A program made the position numbers and the translations under genes. The notes beneath the pieces are model-generated. The model had not been told where the DNA came from and did no database searches. It saw only the letters and a program-made list of their open reading frames with translations. 64,000 bases of DNA from Membranipora membranacea (taxonomy: Eukaryota; Bryozoa; Gymnolaemata; Cheilostomatida; Membraniporidae): assembly GCA_914767715.1 (NCBI GenBank), contig OU612066.1:21674283-21738282 (forward strand), read 5' to 3'. Numbering within the stretch: the first letter of the stretch is position 1; every line of letters begins with the position of its first letter. Of the stretch, positions 50,255 to 62,423 are shown piece after piece.

Positions 50255-51139
50255 TGCAGTTACCCAGTGACAACGATTCCAATTGTTCATTTTCAAGTTT
50301 TGAGCACTGGGTACACACACTGATTTCGAGATTACACTATTAGCATGTGTATCTCTGATCGATAGAGCTGCTGTCGTAAATATTTGGGTACCTACTTTCG
50401 GCTGAATAAGAGGAAAACTTATGATCAAACAATCATGATCGAAACAGAATTACCCAGCTCTGCATTATTAGTAATTCTATCTTCTCCCACTGAGCTTAGG
50501 CTAGCAATACACAGTTGTGATTTAACTTTGTTTGTCAAAAATATGTACAAAATGCTCTTCTAAAACTGTAACAATGGTAAGATTAGATTTTCCCAAGTTA
50601 AATTAAAATATTTTAACAAGAAATGAGAAAATGATATGTGTTTATCCAAAGGTTTGGGTATTCATCAATACGTCTCCTAAAAGCTGAATTTTAGCTGCTC
50701 TGAGGCTAGGTGAATTAATTCACTCTCTATTGTCAGAGATATACATGCAATAGTATATCACGTCATCAGTGTGCTTGATTCTATTGTATATGACCTAATG
50801 TGACCTAATATGAGATGTTAAAACAGGCAGATATCCAGCGAGTAGCTACCAGTGGTACGCTAATTTCTTCCAACGGGTGTTGAGGTCACAAGGTCTGTGA
50901 TTGAGACCAAAGGAGGTGACTGAAGTGTCTGGACGTTTATAAACTGTTGCTGGGGATCACTTGAGATGCAACCCCTTTACGGACTTCGTCATCAAGTACA
51001 TGTAAGTTAGTATTGTTTATGACCAAAAAACAACCGAGATTTCTTTGTCAAAATTATGATGTTGATTTGTTAATATGTTGCTGATTAATAGACAGTGTGA
51101 TCAATATATTACCCTAGCTGATGTTTTAGGTGTCACCAC

Positions 51140-51396
51140 TAGGTAAATTCGCGCCCTTTGTATCTATATTAAATGATCATTAATCATAATCATTTTCATG
51201 GGGAAATCCAACCGAATAGATCTTATGATTAGGTATACTGTTTTTCTATATCAGCCAAATGAAACTTAGAATTATCTCCTCATTTGTAATAGGGAGTCAA
51301 CTTGAATTCAAGTTGGATTCAGTTGGATTTCCCCATGAAAATGATTATGATTAATGATTATTTAATATAGATACAAAGGGCGCGAATTTACCTACT
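51140..51396. mobile_element. Foldback MITE, right-arm copy
   Basis: Orthologous with 2,282-2,541. Arms run from TAGGTAAATTCGCGCCCTTT to its reverse complement, about 78 bp each, with better arm symmetry than the left copy. Confidence 0.8.
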
Positions 51397-51596
51397 GACA
51401 TAAATGAACTCATTTTAGTCCATATCAGCCTAGCCTGGCCTAGCCTAGCCTAGCTAATGTATAATATATCACAACTGGCTTGACTTACTTCCTTTTAAGC
51501 CTTTTCATTGTATGCTACCATTTGTCTATGTATGCTAATGATAAACAAGTAAGAGATTGATAACCCTTACAGGTTAACTTCCATCAATCAATCACA

Positions 51597-51814
51597 TATA
51601 AACTGTGTGTTAAAATATTGAAACTGCCGCATGGATTTCCCACTTGTCACAGGTTTGTTTCGCTTATTTGTCAGGCTATTAAGATGAGGCCGTTTAACTT
51701 ATTACACAGCAGTCTGCAGTCACAGCTTGAACAAGGAAGTTAGTAACAAGCAGTGGAGATTTAGATAGAGCAACACACAGAGAGTTTACAGGACATAACC
51801 ATTGAAAATATCAG
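51597..51814 (+). promoter_or_regulatory. TRIM3 promoter and noncoding first exon, copy a
   Basis: TATAAA at 51,597-51,602; exon block ends at 51,814 before GTCAGT. Orthologous with 2,744-2,961. Confidence 0.55.
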
Positions 51815-52373
51815 GTCAGTAGGATGTACAATCAAGGCATTAGGTACTCTAACTCTCTCTGACTCTTTATATAAGGGTGTTGAACTTGTAATCCCATTGT
51901 TCAGTTTTTTATCACAACTTACTCTGGTTAGGGATTAGGGTCGCTAACAGAGGTTTTTTTATGGAGAGATAAGTGTAACTTCATTGAGACATTGATATGA
52001 AGGTTATTGCATTCTATTGTTAACCATACTGTGATCTCTGTTACTGCAGGCTCTGCGATGATAAATTAATCTTACATTTCGGAATGCTTAACTTGAAGAC
52101 TCCCTCGTACTATTATACACATGTCTTGCTTGCTCACAGCGGACCCCTTCCACTTTAATTCAGTGTTTGGGGAAAGAAAGTGGGATATAAAAGAGTGTCC
52201 TCATTTTTTCTCTCATTCCCTGACCCACTTTAGAATCACTTGTCAGTGTGATAAAAATATACCCCAGCTAATATAAATTCCTTTGAGTCCATATCAGCCC
52301 TTTTATTGAATGCGACTGATAAGTAGTGAGTAATTGATAACCCTTACAGGTTAACCTCCGTCAGTCAATCACA

Positions 52374-52574
52374 TATAAACAGTGTGTTAAAAAATTGAAA
52401 CTGCCACATGGATTTCCCTGTTGTCACAGTTTTGTTTTGCTTATTTGTCAGGCAGTTAACTTATTACACAGCAGTCTGCAGTCACAGCTTGAACAAGGAA
52501 GTTAGTAGCAGGCAGTGGAGATATAGATAGAGCAACACACTGAGTGTTTACAGGACAACCATTGAGAATATCAG
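52374..52574 (+). promoter_or_regulatory. TRIM3 promoter and noncoding first exon, copy b
   Basis: TATAAA at 52,374-52,379; exon block ends at 52,574 before GTCAGT. Orthologous with 3,518-3,720. Confidence 0.55.
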
Positions 52575-53094
52575 GTCAGTAGTATGTACAATCAAGTAGT
52601 TGGAGACTCTCCCTAACTCCTTGGTGCAATTTTAGGGTGTTGAGCTTCTAATGCCTTTGTCAAGTTTTCTTATCACTGCTTACTCTGGTTAGGCTATTGT
52701 CAACCAATTGTGATACCATTTATCCAAAAGATTGATATGTTAAACTTGAGTTCTGCCTCCTAGTCATGATCACATTGGCCCCTTACACTAATATTCAGTG
52801 TTTGGGAACAAGAGAGTGGGATAGAAAAGAGTCCTCCTATATTTCCTCTCATTCTCAGATTCAGTCAGATTCTAACTGAGGCTACGCTCTATAAAGATTG
52901 ATTGCGATTTGAGACTGATTGGAAGGTAATGTGCTCAACGAATTTTTTTGAGCAAGCACTCAAGCTCTCCTTCAGAATGCAGTTTCGATAATGGCTTGAT
53001 CTTCTAGATCTAGGGATTGTTGTTGGCAAAACAATATAGATCTGTTACTCCTGCTTTAGAGTTTCTTGGAGTGACACAACATTTAACTAGAGAA

Positions 53095-56000
53095 ATGGCG
53101 GTCTCAATAGCGGAAGATGCACCACACCTGGTCACATGTGGTAACTGCCTCGAGGAAGAGGGATTTATCCATAACCCGATGTTTCTACCCTGTACTCATG
53201 TCTGCTGTGAGACTTGTCTGAGGAGGCAACTCAAGAAGACTGATGTAATCGAATGTAGGGTTTGTCAGTAAGTATCAGGTTCACAGAGCGTCTAATATGA
53301 CAGCGTTTCCAAGAATGAGTAATGAGTCTTCGGATTCGAACCATCAACTATAAATTATATTGTTGTTTGCTCCACACTTATTTTGGGTTTGCTTGGCCCC
53401 CAGGTGTGCTCCGACCTCCCTGCAAACAGAATGCAGCCTGGCGCAGATATTGGGGCCCTGCCACTACGGCACTAAAATTTCGCTGCCCATGCTTTGGTAT
53501 GTGGCAAGTAATAAGACATCTGATTTTTAATTAATCTTGTCAGATGATAAACACCATTGATCTGCAGCCAATTTGAAACATTTCCTTCACCTTGTTTACT
53601 GTTGTACGGGAAAGGGGGCGGGGCGGTGTAGGTGGGAGAGCTGGTAGGATAGAATAAGTGGGATGCGCTTCGGGATGGTCTGAGTGGGATAGTTGACTTG
53701 ATGGTACTGGCCACATTGTCGGAAGATAGTAACTCCACATGTATCCTTCACTCATTCAATCGCAACATTACTCCACTCGATAATTGATTTAGTATGGCAT
53801 AATGCTCACATTTCTTGATTTGCAGAAGCAAGTTCAAGGTAGTGATAGACAACCTTCCCTCAGCCTTAGAGAATGTCCATCCATCTACATTCTGTGAGCC
53901 GTGTGAGAAAAGTGGAAAACTCAAGATGACCGCCAACACTTACTGTCTCAACTGTGAACATAAGTTCTGTGCTGCTCATCAGAGGGTAAATACTAATCAA
54001 GAATCTGTGTATCAATGTCTTTTATAAAGTTTAAAGAAAGTATTTCGCGATATCAGCGATAGGTGTGGAGTGTGTTATATAAATATCATGTTGCTATAAG
54101 ATAATTCGATGGTGAAAGCTAATTGAAGGGAGGAAGAGAACCTCGCTTTATGTTTAAGATTCAATGTTGAATTCTTTTGTGGTAACAGCTTCACATTGAG
54201 CTCAACTGGCATCATGAGACTCAGAGTATAAAGGATTACATGAGAGCAACCTCAACAGTAGAGCAGCAGAAGTTCTGTGAGACACACAAAGATCAAGTTA
54301 TCATTTTTGGATGTTCAAAGTGCTGGAAGGTTTACTGTGTCGAATGTTTGTCTTCTGTTGGCCTTTGCCAAAATGGTGAGTGACAATTCAATCATGAGAC
54401 CTGTGACAGGTTAGCCTTATCCCAAAGGAGCTATTGAGGCTAATGACAAGTGACTTGGATAAATATTGATTTTGCACTCTCCTGTTGTAAATTTCTCCAC
54501 TTTGAAACTGAGGATGCAACTCCTTACCCAATTATCATATTCTTGATATTCCTCCCTGAGGTAAACAACACTATTGGGATTTCATAAATTGTGTGTTCTT
54601 CTAAGAACAATTTATGAATAAACGAGTGAATGAATAGATTTTGAGCAAGGATTGAATTTGGCCAACAAAACTAACTTGGTAAAGGACCCTAGCATTAAAA
54701 AATTTAGTCATACATTCCCATGGTCTTCAATGCATAGACAGTTACATCCTCTATCTCCCTACCACCACCCACTACTGATATTGTGGCTATGCAGTCATAG
54801 CTGGAAGTCTGGCTGCTCATTTTATCAAAAAATTATTAAAAAGCAAATTTGGATCTCTTTACAAAATCCGAATGTCTATACACATTGTAGTAGAAGTCCA
54901 GTTTGAAACTTAGCACTGAATATTATGTCAATGACGAGGAGTACAGCAGTATTATAAGCAATAGAACCTTGGCCAAAATTTCACAGTCTTGAATCTATTA
55001 GCCGCCTTGTGTATACCCAGGATACTTCAACAATTGCTTTAAAACTGTACATAAGAGTGAACAATCTACCACATTTTGGCTCTTAACCAATTACATTTAT
55101 TTCCATTTCTATACTCCCTCTAGGTTCTAACCACAAGCTCATGTCTCTAAAAGAGCTCTCAGCTGAGGTGAAGAGATTACTGGAGCCTAAGAAGAAGGAA
55201 TGTGAAGAGCTGTTTGATAAATGGTCAGCTGTGATGAAGGAGGCAGCGATCACTCTGTCTAACTGGGATAAAGAAACTGAGGAAGGTGTCAGAATTATTG
55301 ATGATACAGAGGAAAAACAGGTATTGTGATCATGCAGAAAAATGTAATACCTATTTCTGCTACCTTTCCTTGGAATCAGTGGTCAGTAGTCAGGTGCTGT
55401 GTTCACTGTCATATCTAGAAACTGAAAAAAAAACTATTTCTTGATTCCACATCGATAGGTATAGGAAGAAAATACAAAATGTTATACATTAACTGAATAA
55501 CCCAGTGATCAAACTGAGTTACGATTCAGAGTGTTCTATAGCTCGAACAAACAAGCAAAACCAAATTGAGCTGAATGACTCGGCAAATGATTTAATCAGC
55601 CTATCTTAGTTATTTGGCTCAAAACACTGACGCTTGGTGAGATATGACTATGCGCAACAACTTTATTTTAGCAATGTGTACATGGTCAAAATTTCATTAA
55701 GTAGATAAAAGCTATCAGAGAAAAATATAGAAATTTGAAGGAGAAGTATATCACAAACAGAAGCAGCACTAAAGATAAGCTGACAGAATACATAGAGAAG
55801 GATGCTGGACTAAAACTTACAGAGTTTCATGAGCAGATCAAAACTCTTCGATCTGACTTATCGAAACACCACTGTGTAAGTTGCTCGATTTCAAAATGGT
55901 TCGATCAAAAATAAAGCCAAACAATGAGGGCCCTAAACTCTTCTTCTATGCTACAAAGCTGAAAATCCACTGTTATTCTTGCCATAATAGCATAACATGG

Positions 56001-57794
56001 AAAGAAAGAAAGAAATATTATATCTACAGTCATTAGTAACTGGAACTTCCCTGCCAGATTTGAGAAATCAGAGTTGTCCCCTCATTGAAATTAAGGAGAC
56101 AACTACAACATATTGTCTTACAATTTCATAGTTTTATACAGTTAACCCATGTTATTAATCAGGTTGACGCTTTTGCAGCATTTTCTGTATAGTGAATGAT
56201 TCAATTATCAGATAACCGTGCTTACCTCTACTTATTTACGATTTTCTCTGATTGGAATACTGGAATACCAGACTGAGTATCTGAGTTTCAAGTGTGAGTG
56301 GTTACTACTGTCTTTTACATATTTCTTCCCTTTCTTATCTTACAGGTTGACTTGCTGCGAACAAAGAATGAGTTGGAGGCTAAACTAGATAATTTGGCTG
56401 ATGATGGATTCCAAGCTCTCGTGGCAGAAAACCAACAACGGATTCAGACCAAAGGTACATTTATGATCTTAGAACAGATTAGTGATTTATTTTTCCAACA
56501 CTGTCAACTTGTGTTAATTTACGTAACATAAACATAAACACAACAGAGGACAGCAAAAATACTGGTTAATGAAAACGTCACAGTATGAATATTTACTCTG
56601 GTTTGGTGATGATGGTATTTTATATGCTAAATTTGTTATAACTCCCTCCAATGTGAGCAATTTGCTTAGCTAGCAGTAAAAATGATAACATCATTATGTT
56701 TCAGATTCCGACACCACAGAGATTAGCGCTGCTCTGGTTCCGACAGACGACTTTGTTATTGGTGATGACCTCATGAGAAGTAGAAGACCTCCGACCTCAA
56801 TGAGTTTGGTGAAGCAGCTGGCATCAAATACCTCCTGCTACACATCATGTAGTTATAAAGGTGTAACTTATGTAGGTCTAAGCAGCGGCTCAATCAACAG
56901 TATAGATGAAGCTGGTAACAAGACAGCAGACTTCATCAAACTTCCCAGTATCATCCTCACCATAAGAGCTCATCAGGATCGACTCTACATTCTCATGTAC
57001 GGACAACCTTACAAGATCTTTGTCTATGATTTGAATGGTCAACAGATCACCTCCTGGGATCACTCAGACAGCAATGGCAATTACCATGGGAACAAACTTT
57101 GTGTTGTAAGAAACCAGATACTTGTTGCTGATGCCACCAATAAGAGAATCACTAACTATAATCTCAACGGGAAAGTGATGAGACAGATTCCATGTCCTAA
57201 GATCCCGACCAACACCCAAATATCCATGTGTTCAGCAGGAGAAGACTCTGTCATCATCACCACTTACTCATCTCCTCAGGTCTTCAAGTACAACATGAAC
57301 ACACAAACTGTACTCTGGACTACAAGCCTCACAGCAGGACCACTCTCTGTAGCCTGCAGTAATGATGTAGTACTGGTCAGTGGAAATGGATACTACGGCA
57401 GTAAGAGAGGTGTATGGATAGAAGTTCTAAATACAGCGACTGGTAAGAACTTTACTTGTTAAATTATATTATATACATGTAGGTCTTCCATACAACAATA
57501 GAGTTCTACAAAGTCCCGGTTAAATTAGTTAGGGATTGGAGGATCAGTAGCCTCATCGAAGCAACCAAACCACCAGTTAAATGTACAGATTTTGTCACCC
57601 TGTTCTGTGCGGTCTAATGTATGCGTATACTTTCTTATCCTCTATTGCAAATTTCAGGTGAACACATAACAGAATTTAACGATCAAGAAGGAGGAAAGAC
57701 TCAAGTGTTTGATTTATGGACAGAGAATAACAGACTGCTGGTGCCCAGTTTTAATCAGAGCTCTGTGCTGTGTTATGAACTTCTCTATGATTAA
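53095..57794 (+). CDS. TRIM3: RING, B-box, coiled-coil, beta-propeller protein (8 coding exons)
   Basis: Same layout as TRIM1 with every exon conserved: 53095-53267, 53826-53985, 54189-54375, 55124-55320, 55705-55875, 56346-56454, 56705-57442 and 57658-57794 (TAA). The sum is 1,872 nt, 623 residues; the only length change is one codon fewer in the sixth exon. Zinc-binding Cys/His of the RING and both B-box sites are retained. The RING exon differs from TRIM1 by one residue (Val5 to Ile), while the propeller differs at about 40 positions. No frame break, so probably functional. Predicted to act as a homodimeric E3 ligase through the coiled coil, with the propeller as substrate or ligand sensor (family knowledge). 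An in-frame ATG at 53017 is not preserved in the other copies, and a 3' splice site (CTGCTTTAG, ending about 53059) separates it, so 53095 is preferred. Confidence 0.88.
53383..53550 (+). mobile_element. SINE body fragment in TRIM3 intron
   Basis: Orthologous with 4,525-4,680. TTGGCCCCCAGGTGTGCTCC is shared with the complete SINEs at 22.2 and 23.7 kb. Confidence 0.6.
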
Positions 57795-57886
57795 TGTTTA
57801 GCTTTCAGTAACTTTATATAGGCGGTGAACTTATATATAAATTATGATTCACCCAAAACCGTTGCCCACTTGATGATTACATTTCC

Positions 57887-57892
57887 AATAAA
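57887..57892 (+). terminator. TRIM3 polyadenylation signal
   Basis: AATAAA 93 nt downstream of the stop codon, conserved in TRIM1. Confidence 0.6.
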
Positions 57893-57899
57893 CAAAATT

Positions 57900-59750
57900 T
57901 AGTTTTAGATATTTTGAGGTCAACCTTATCACCATAAGTCTCACCACCATCAAGGCCGATAAACTTTATACTTTATAGAGTTCAAACCAAATTAAATCAT
58001 TAAGCGTTACAACAAACTATTGGCAGCTGATTGCATTGTTTACAAAAGTGTTACCCTAACATTTCCCGCCTATTTATTACATTCCATTTACAGTAATTTC
58101 CAAAACTTCCAGCCTAAAATTTGTTTTAAAAGATTTATGTATTTATGCCTGTAATCAACAAGACCCAAATTCTGACCTTAGTGGTTAGTCTGAGCAGGGA
58201 GAGGGGAATTCAATTTTTACTGGACTGAGCCCCTATTGATAGCTTCTAACCTATTTAATTTCCACCATAAGTAAGCTGTTTACTCTATGATTTATTTCCA
58301 TTTCACACAAAAAATACAGATTTAAACTTATTTAATTTCAACTGCATAAGCAAGTATTTCCGGCGCCACAGTACCTGTCCACCAAAGTCCACATGTTCTG
58401 ATAGGATGGTACTGCAATTGTAATTAGCAGTAGGCAAAAGACTGAGATACATCGAAGTCATCAAGCCCTTTTGAATCCAGCTTGATTATACATGTTAAGG
58501 CTTTCCGGCGAGTCAACCTAAACGCAAGCGCTACAGTCAGGATGGAGAACATCATTACAGTTAAACTAAGCTGTACCGTATTTCTAGAAAAAACACACAT
58601 TATAATAACAACATGGCAACTTTGGGAACAGGATGTTTTCCTGAGCACCATGCTGATAGATACAATAAAATATTTTATGCGTTGATGCCCGAACGGTGTC
58701 GACAAGAAAGGCAGTGGTCTGAAGACAGATTGACCAGCTTCCTTACTATTGTTTCTCTAAAATCGACAAATCTATGTATACAACCTTTGCTCTATACTGT
58801 AAGTATCAACTGGATGGCTGATGATTCTGATATTTCCGAAGTACAACATGTTAATACAAGAAATATTTGAGATCATGGATAAACTCGCTCCGCAGACAGT
58901 TTCAATGCTTTAAACATGGTTAATAACTCGTGCTCAGGATCCTTAGTGTCATGAGCTAGTTTTAGGTTATGAAGTACATGATGTGAATGCTGATGTCAGC
59001 ATTGTAAGTATAGCAAGACCCGCAGGCAGCGAGAATTGTTGACAGACATCAGACAATAGATTTTTACCGTATTCATTGCGAATATGAATATGTGTGTGGT
59101 AAAAGGACCCTTACACACAACTACTACCCCTCTGGATTCTAGCTGGGCTTTGCATATATTTGGGATTGTTCCTTCGGTTGCATTTTGTTCTCGGCGGAAA
59201 ACTATTGTAGTAAATTTGTGACGCCCATATCAGCAGATCATGCTGCCATGCTTTGTCATCAGATACATCATTCTTAGTCTGAGCTTAGAAACAGTGATTG
59301 ACCTCTTCTTGAAGTATCTTCATGAGAAGGACTATTCTGTGGTTTTTTCTCCTTTGATGCGATGCCAGTAGGCCTAACCCTGAGCCGGCGTCAGTGATAT
59401 TAGCGCTTTGTGGTGGCTGATACGTAAACCTGATCGATCTGTGTTGGATCTTCTCGGGTGACCCAACGTCTTTGTTGAAGGTGGAGTCAATCATTGGCCG
59501 GTCAGAAAACTCCACTGAGAGGTGGTTCTGACTAAAAAATCTACTGTCCGCCCAGATGGTCTCTGGAAAGCGATTGATAAAAGCCTTCACTGTTGATATT
59601 TGCTTGTTGAGCAATTGAGAGCTGTCTCCTTATTGATTATTTTGAAACAACTCTAAACAGGAAATCTATGATCGGCCATCTGGAAATTATGCAGACAACA
59701 TGCCATATGATTCCATCTGCCTAAGCTGCTTTCTTTTAGAATTGCTTAAT
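57900..59750. other. Right-arm-specific insert, no gene recognised
   Basis: Left-arm homology breaks just after the polyadenylation signal and resumes near 59,780 (AACATGAAAACAGCTGCAACC). Open frames at 58,482-58,870 (+) and 59,285-59,614 (-) are of mobile-element-like spacing, but I recognise no transposase or polymerase motif. Contains the repeat at 59,625-59,700 shared with the end of TRIM2. Confidence 0.4.
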
Positions 59751-60059
59751 TCTTGAAACAAATGTCTGTATGAGTGGATTAACAAGTGAGAACATGAAAA
59801 CAGCTGCAACCAATTAACTAACCTTCATTGCTGAAGCTTCTGGTACTCAACTATGCTTGGAGAATGGATGTTTGTAATAGTAGAAACTTGCCCTGCTATT
59901 AATTGTTAATTATTTAATTGGAGAGTGATGTTTGTCATAAAAAATTGCCCTGCTATTATTAATTATTATGGGAATTCTCTAGTCAATTTCAAATTATATA
60001 ATTTATACCTCGCTTAATTAGTAGTGTCCCAAGGGGGGTCTTTCAATTAAAAACAGCGA

Positions 60060-61380
60060 TCCATCAACCTGTGAGTGCCCGATTCGAGAATGAGACTCCT
60101 TACAGGTCAGACTCACTCCCAGGGTGTTCAATGGAATTATGGTGTTCACTCTTTTTAATTACACCTGTCCTGCTTGTGTGGGTCCCTGTCCCTGATTGGA
60201 TACGTGAGTGTGTGTGTTTCGCCCAAAACTTACTGTGAAAAGATGTTTTGTGCAACAAATATGTTTTCCGCTTGGTTTCACCACAACTGTAAACTGACAA
60301 GTCATTTCTTGAGCGGCTATCGTCAGACTTTATGATCGAAATATGCTAGTTTTGTTCTCTTTTAGACTCTTGAGCTCAACTCAGTAAATATATGATTGAC
60401 GCTTAATGTTTTTGAATAATGTCCATCTCATATTGAAGCCGAAATTCCGATGGATGATATTATTTTATCGGGATAAAAATCTCTATTTTTATCTTTTTGT
60501 TAAATTGATCACCTTTCAGTTATGTTAACATCTTGTGCGTTTGTGGTTACCTGGTGGTTTTTTCTTCCCTGAATATGCTAAGAAATTGAGAGTAAAATAA
60601 AGTGCATGGTGACCCTGTCTCTGAGTTGACAATGATAGTTTGCAGGCGGTATAATATTAATTGAACTTCGACTCGTTAGCCCCAGTAAGGATGAAGCCTC
60701 AGATGCCATCATAAAGCAGAGGGTGAAAAGTATGACCCTCAACAATGACCTCTCTGTGACCTCTGCTTCTGCCTCTATCCCTCAACATGTAGGGATAAAT
60801 CTCAAACTATCCGTTAAACTCTCCGCTAAGTAACCTTGGAGCCATCTGTGAAAGGAAACTAACAGTAAGCAGAAGTATGGTAGTTCGGTTCAATGTAAAT
60901 CACAGAGTACTTACAGTGGTGATGCCCGTTGTGTCCTACTGTACAATTTCTCCCTACATCTGTTAAATCTAAGGCTACATGATACACACTGGTCGCTTAT
61001 ATTACTAGAATGAGGATCTCTTCTTGCCAAATATTGTGTTGACAATGTTGTGCAACAACACTAGAATGTAGATCAAGCTTATTACCATTTGCATTCAGGC
61101 TGTTTTCATTCTGCCACCGAGGCGGCTGCTGCTTGATAATCCAAATGCAGGGCAATTGGATCATATTTGATCTGAATTGATTGTTCGCTTAATGGTATTT
61201 CAGGTCACCAAGCTTCTATCCTAGTCCCAGCTGTGAATCTTTCTCTTGTTGAGATGACGACTCCCGTATATCAGCCTGGTGTAACACCCAAAGCTGTTGG
61301 TGTCAAAAGAGATAGCTCATGTCTCCCAACATCAACACAGGTAGATGTTAGTCTGATGCCTACGTGTTTGTTTGAATAAT
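60060..61380 (+). pseudogene. D3: decayed 3' part of gene D
   Basis: Orthologous with D1 but single-unit. The exon equivalent at 60,680-60,835 is closed by early stops and lacks several bases around CATCATAAAGCAGAGG. The following exon at 61,204-61,340 is still open and ends in a CAG/GTAGAT donor as D2 43068-43213 does, with the shared motif PKAVGVKRD. The upstream exons and the SAP-like last exon are not present, so it is unlikely to be functional. Confidence 0.6.
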
Positions 61381-62423
61381 GTAGGTTCAATAAGGATAAG
61401 GATTGTCCAATATATCTGTCTTTTAGTTGGACTTTAATGCAATTTTTGTAAATTCTGCGAAGAAGGTTAAAAGGGTTTGAATGGTCAGGGTGTGTTGGTT
61501 GATCTTCTCACCTAATGATTGTTACCCACCTTTGGTGAATGTAGTGGAGGTGTCAGTGATCATGTCTATATCTATCCAAGTTTGATCAGGGAGTATGGAA
61601 TATACCCTCTCCGGTTTATATAATCAGGTTACAAGACATTAAAGTAATATATTTCTGGATTGTGAACAGACAATTCTCGTTTATACATATTTTCACTGAA
61701 CATAACAAAACTAATATTTTCATCATGGTGAGTTAACTCCAAATTATACAAACCACAGGATTGAAATTAATATTTTTCCACTCGTTGCAGAATCATTTCT
61801 AATCTTGCATTATACGACAGCTCCAGTATGGATTATTCATCAAGATACTACAGTTATACTGCTGACTATAGGAGTATATGAATAGCAGATGTACTTAGTA
61901 CCTGATAAATCATGAACTCTATATGACTCATCTCCCAAAGAAACGAAACAAAATTCAGGACATTATTGATGTATAAGATCAGCCCGGAATTATTTCTACT
62001 CTTCGATTATGTGGCTGCTCCTGTATGGATTATTCGTCAAGATATTTCAGCTGTATCAGATTAACAAAAGATAACAATCCACTCAGAACTCTATGTCAGT
62101 ACACCCGCACAGCTATGGTGAGTTTTGGTTTTGACCTCTCTTATACTTTCAATACAAAATAGTTTAATTAGTTTTCTATATTTTTTTTATTGGAACAATA
62201 AAACACATGCAACAAAAATATGACTGAAGCTGTAAAATACAAAAACAGGGTATGCATCTGAGCGTTGATATTGGTAACAAAAATTTGCCAACATAGCCAT
62301 GAAGTTATAATGGAAAGAAGCAATAAATATTTCATAAGAAAACTACACCAAAACTGGATCGTGGGCACAAAATAGCCTGTGTGCCAGTATGAGTGAAAAT
62401 ATTATAATCAATACAGGGAAACA

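Noticed and set aside
58482-58870. Possible transposase or retroelement gene
   Set aside because: No catalytic motif or family resemblance found in the readable frames; left as unassigned insert.
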